A stretch of DNA of 64,000 nt, taken from Polaribacter sp. IC066 (GTDB lineage: Bacteria; Bacteroidota; Bacteroidia; Flavobacteriales; Flavobacteriaceae). The notes beneath the pieces are model-generated. The model was not told where the DNA came from. It saw only the letters and a program-made list of their open reading frames with translations, and ran no database searches. Location of the stretch: the NCBI RefSeq assembly GCF_007997085.1, contig NZ_VORR01000019.1:1-64000 (forward strand). Reading direction: 5' to 3'. Shown piece by piece: positions 62,178 to 64,000 of this stretch (its first letter is position 1; the number at the start of each line of letters is the position of its first letter). A program made the translations under genes and the position numbers.

Positions 62178-63272
62178 TTATTTTTTTGATAAAAATTTAC
62201 CTTCAAAACCATACGCGAAACCAATGTTTACACTGTAGCCTTTTAAGGTTTGATTAAAATTAGAAGTACTCATAAAAACACGGGCTCTAAAGTAACTGTT
62301 TCCTTCTTCTCTTAAACCAAAAATGGTTGGCGTAAAGTTGACGGTTTTTTTGTTTTTTAAATCAAAATTGACACCAAATATAGCACCTCCCGTAGAAATT
62401 TCTTGTTGGTCGTCTTGGTCTACGGCCTCTCCAAGAAAGGTAACACCATAACCCGCAAAAGGAATAATTCTAAACTTTTTTGTTTCGTATACAGGATATC
62501 CGAAATAGGCATTTAAAAGACCAATTGTACTTCTTTCTCCTTCAGGAATCATAAAAGAACCTTCGTTTAAATCGGAATTTAGTTTGCTGTTTGTAAAGTT
62601 CATGTTTACGCCCATAAAAACCTTTTTATAAGAAAACTCAAAGCCAAGTGAAATGGCAATTGTGTTATTAAAAACTTCATTGTATTCGCCACCATAAAAG
62701 CCAAAATCTACACCACCATTTAAACCGTAAGTCCAGTTACTTTTTTTAAAATCTGGTTTTTCAAAAGAATTGGTTGTTGCTAGTTTTTCTGTGGTTTTTA
62801 GAAGCCATTGTTCTGTTACTTCTTTTTGAATTCCGTAATTTCCCTCTTCTTGAAAGTTAAGTACCTCGCGTTCTAAATGGCTTTTGGTATCGCTGAACAA
62901 AGGATTAATTTCAAAGATATTATTTAATGTATAAATCCTTTTTTGTAGTTTTCTTTTATGAAGTTCTACCAAATTAAAAATTACTTGGTTGTATTTTAAA
63001 TGATGTTCATCCTTTAGATTATGATGCACAAAAGAGAGCGATTTATCAATATAAGCATCAGCAAAAACACCATAATAATGTACATCATCAAATGTTTTTT
63101 TATCTGTTTGATACATTAAAACGTAGGCAAGATATGCTGGATTATTTTTAGTTGGTTTTGCCTGAAAGTCGGACCAAGTTAAGTTGCCATCTTGCCAGTA
63201 TTTTCTGTATTCTTGAGAGCTGATAGTGCAAGAAAATGCTAAAATCACTAGAAATAGAAGCTGTTTTCTCAT
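62178..63272 (-). CDS. Hypothetical protein with signal peptide and barrel-like C-terminus
   Basis: From the ATG at 63272 (MRKQLLFLVILAFSCTISSQ) this gives 364 residues with a signal peptide. The N-terminal half has KYWQDGNLTWSDFQAKPTKN and helices around FNLVELHKRKLQKRIYT; the C-terminal half looks like a small barrel (GLNGGVDFGFYGGEYNEVF, FAGYGVTFLG, GYSVNIGFAYGF). Not a family I can name. It starts four bases after the tatD stop and ends one base before ogt, so all three genes form an operon. Confidence 0.72.
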   Translation of the reverse strand: MRKQLLFLVILAFSCTISSQEYRKYWQDGNLTWSDFQAKPTKNNPAYLAYVLMYQTDKKTFDDVHYYGVFADAYIDKSLSFVHHNLKDEHHLKYNQVIFNLVELHKRKLQKRIYTLNNIFEINPLFSDTKSHLEREVLNFQEEGNYGIQKEVTEQWLLKTTEKLATTNSFEKPDFKKSNWTYGLNGGVDFGFYGGEYNEVFNNTIAISLGFEFSYKKVFMGVNMNFTNSKLNSDLNEGSFMIPEGERSTIGLLNAYFGYPVYETKKFRIIPFAGYGVTFLGEAVDQDDQQEISTGGAIFGVNFDLKNKKTVNFTPTIFGLREEGNSYFRARVFMSTSNFNQTLKGYSVNIGFAYGFEGKFLSKK

Positions 63273-63276
63273 CAAA

Positions 63277-64000
63277 TTATACCTCAAAAACATCTTTAGA
63301 ATTTTGAGTAGTGATTGCCGCAATTTCATCAAAAGGAAGCTGGTAAATAGTTGCTAATGTATCGACAACATTAGTTATGTATGCACTTTCATTTCTTTTG
63401 CCTCTAAAAGGAACAGGAGCTAGGTAAGGAGCGTCTGTTTCTACAACAATGTGTTTGATGTCTATTTCTTTTAAAAATTTGTCGATTTTGCCGTTTTTAA
63501 AAGTAGCAACACCGCCAATGCCTAATTTCATATTGTAAGAAATTGCTTGCTTTGCTTGCGCTAAAGTTCCTGTAAAGCAATGAAAAATTCCTCTTAAATC
63601 ATCTCCTTTTTCCGATTCTAAAACTTCGAAAATTTCGTCAAAAGCATCTCTACAATGAATTACAATGGGTAGTTTTTTCTCTTTTGCCCATTTAATTTGT
63701 GTTCTAAAAGCTACTTGCTGTTCTACTAGAAAACTTTTATCCCAATATAAATCGATGCCAATTTCGCCAATTGCGTAAAAATCTTTTTTATCGATCCATT
63801 CTTTTACATGGGCTAATTCTTCTAAATAATTTTCTTGCACAGACGTTGGGTGCAATCCCATCATTAAAAAAACATCGTTAGGGAAATCTTTTTCTAGTTG
63901 CAACATGCTTTTTGTATACGTAGAATCGATAGCGGGAATAAAAAACCGAGAAACACCAGCATCTTTTGCGCGCTGTATCATGGCCGCTTGATCTTCATTA
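63277..64000 (-). CDS. TatD family hydrolase (5' end outside the window)
   Basis: Metal-dependent hydrolase, a TatD-type nuclease or deacylase. Visible: YAIGEIGIDLYWD with a metal-binding Glu, KLPIVIHCRDAFDEI with His, FHCFTGTLAQAKQAI, and HIVVETDAPYLAPVPFRGKR with the Asp. The frame stays open through 64000 (EDQAAM before the ATG at 63981), and the N-terminal TDTHTHL motif is missing, so the gene begins beyond the window. Same strand as the two downstream genes. Confidence 0.9.
   Translation of the reverse strand, partial: NEDQAAMIQRAKDAGVSRFFIPAIDSTYTKSMLQLEKDFPNDVFLMMGLHPTSVQENYLEELAHVKEWIDKKDFYAIGEIGIDLYWDKSFLVEQQVAFRTQIKWAKEKKLPIVIHCRDAFDEIFEVLESEKGDDLRGIFHCFTGTLAQAKQAISYNMKLGIGGVATFKNGKIDKFLKEIDIKHIVVETDAPYLAPVPFRGKRNESAYITNVVDTLATIYQLPFDEIAAITTQNSKDVFEV

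Overview
This is 64 kb of an AT-rich chromosome from a member of the Bacteroidetes, most likely a marine Flavobacteriaceae related to Polaribacter or Tenacibaculum. The evidence is the gene content (DUF4230, DUF4252, DUF6090, DUF3127, phosphate porin plus PiT-PhoU, CusA fused to TolC), the near absence of Shine-Dalgarno sequences, several TAnnTTTG -7 boxes, and lipoproteins and TonB receptors of Bacteroidetes type. I found no rRNA, tRNA or CRISPR array.

Layout. 1-130: right end of an ISL3-type insertion sequence. 0.2-5.6 kb: lspA, DUF4230, uvrC and a patatin/beta-barrel protein. 5.7-13.7 kb: a phosphate uptake pair (porin, PiT-PhoU) divergent from a TonB receptor and a beta-helix lipoprotein. 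14-26.8 kb: metabolic and envelope genes (fatty acid hydroxylase, pabB, lpdA, haem-binding protein and glycosyltransferase, M3 peptidase, purE, purK, Rieske-like lipoprotein). 26.9-33.8 kb: greA, HIT, an apparent inserted cassette with a nuclease-like gene, histidine kinase, flavin reductase, DUF3127, VTT membrane protein, aat. 34-46.3 kb: DUF6090, PLP enzyme, GH26-like protein, decayed mscL, alr, tdk, glycosyltransferase, a gene with four in-frame stops, and a trans-sulfuration enzyme. 46.3-64 kb: lipoprotein, comF, methyltransferase, glycyl-tRNA synthetase, two paralogous outer-membrane proteins, a heavy-metal RND efflux locus, a very large outer-membrane protein, ogt and a truncated tatD.

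Most of the window is ordinary core genome. The accessory signals are: (1) a 1.1 kb segment bounded by a perfect 20-bp direct repeat, carrying one gene with a PD-(D/E)XK/QxxxY-type nuclease core followed by an attC-like palindrome, which resembles a lone integron-type cassette; (2) a roughly 200-bp non-coding element present twice in inverted orientation (16.0 kb and 31.9 kb); (3) a reading frame intact in phase but broken by four stops; (4) an mscL fossil; (5) a dispersed family of AGGTCT/AGGTTT palindromes; (6) structured leaders upstream of the porin gene and greA. I see no complete multi-gene system that is clearly new. The cassette-like insertion is the strongest candidate for unusual biology.
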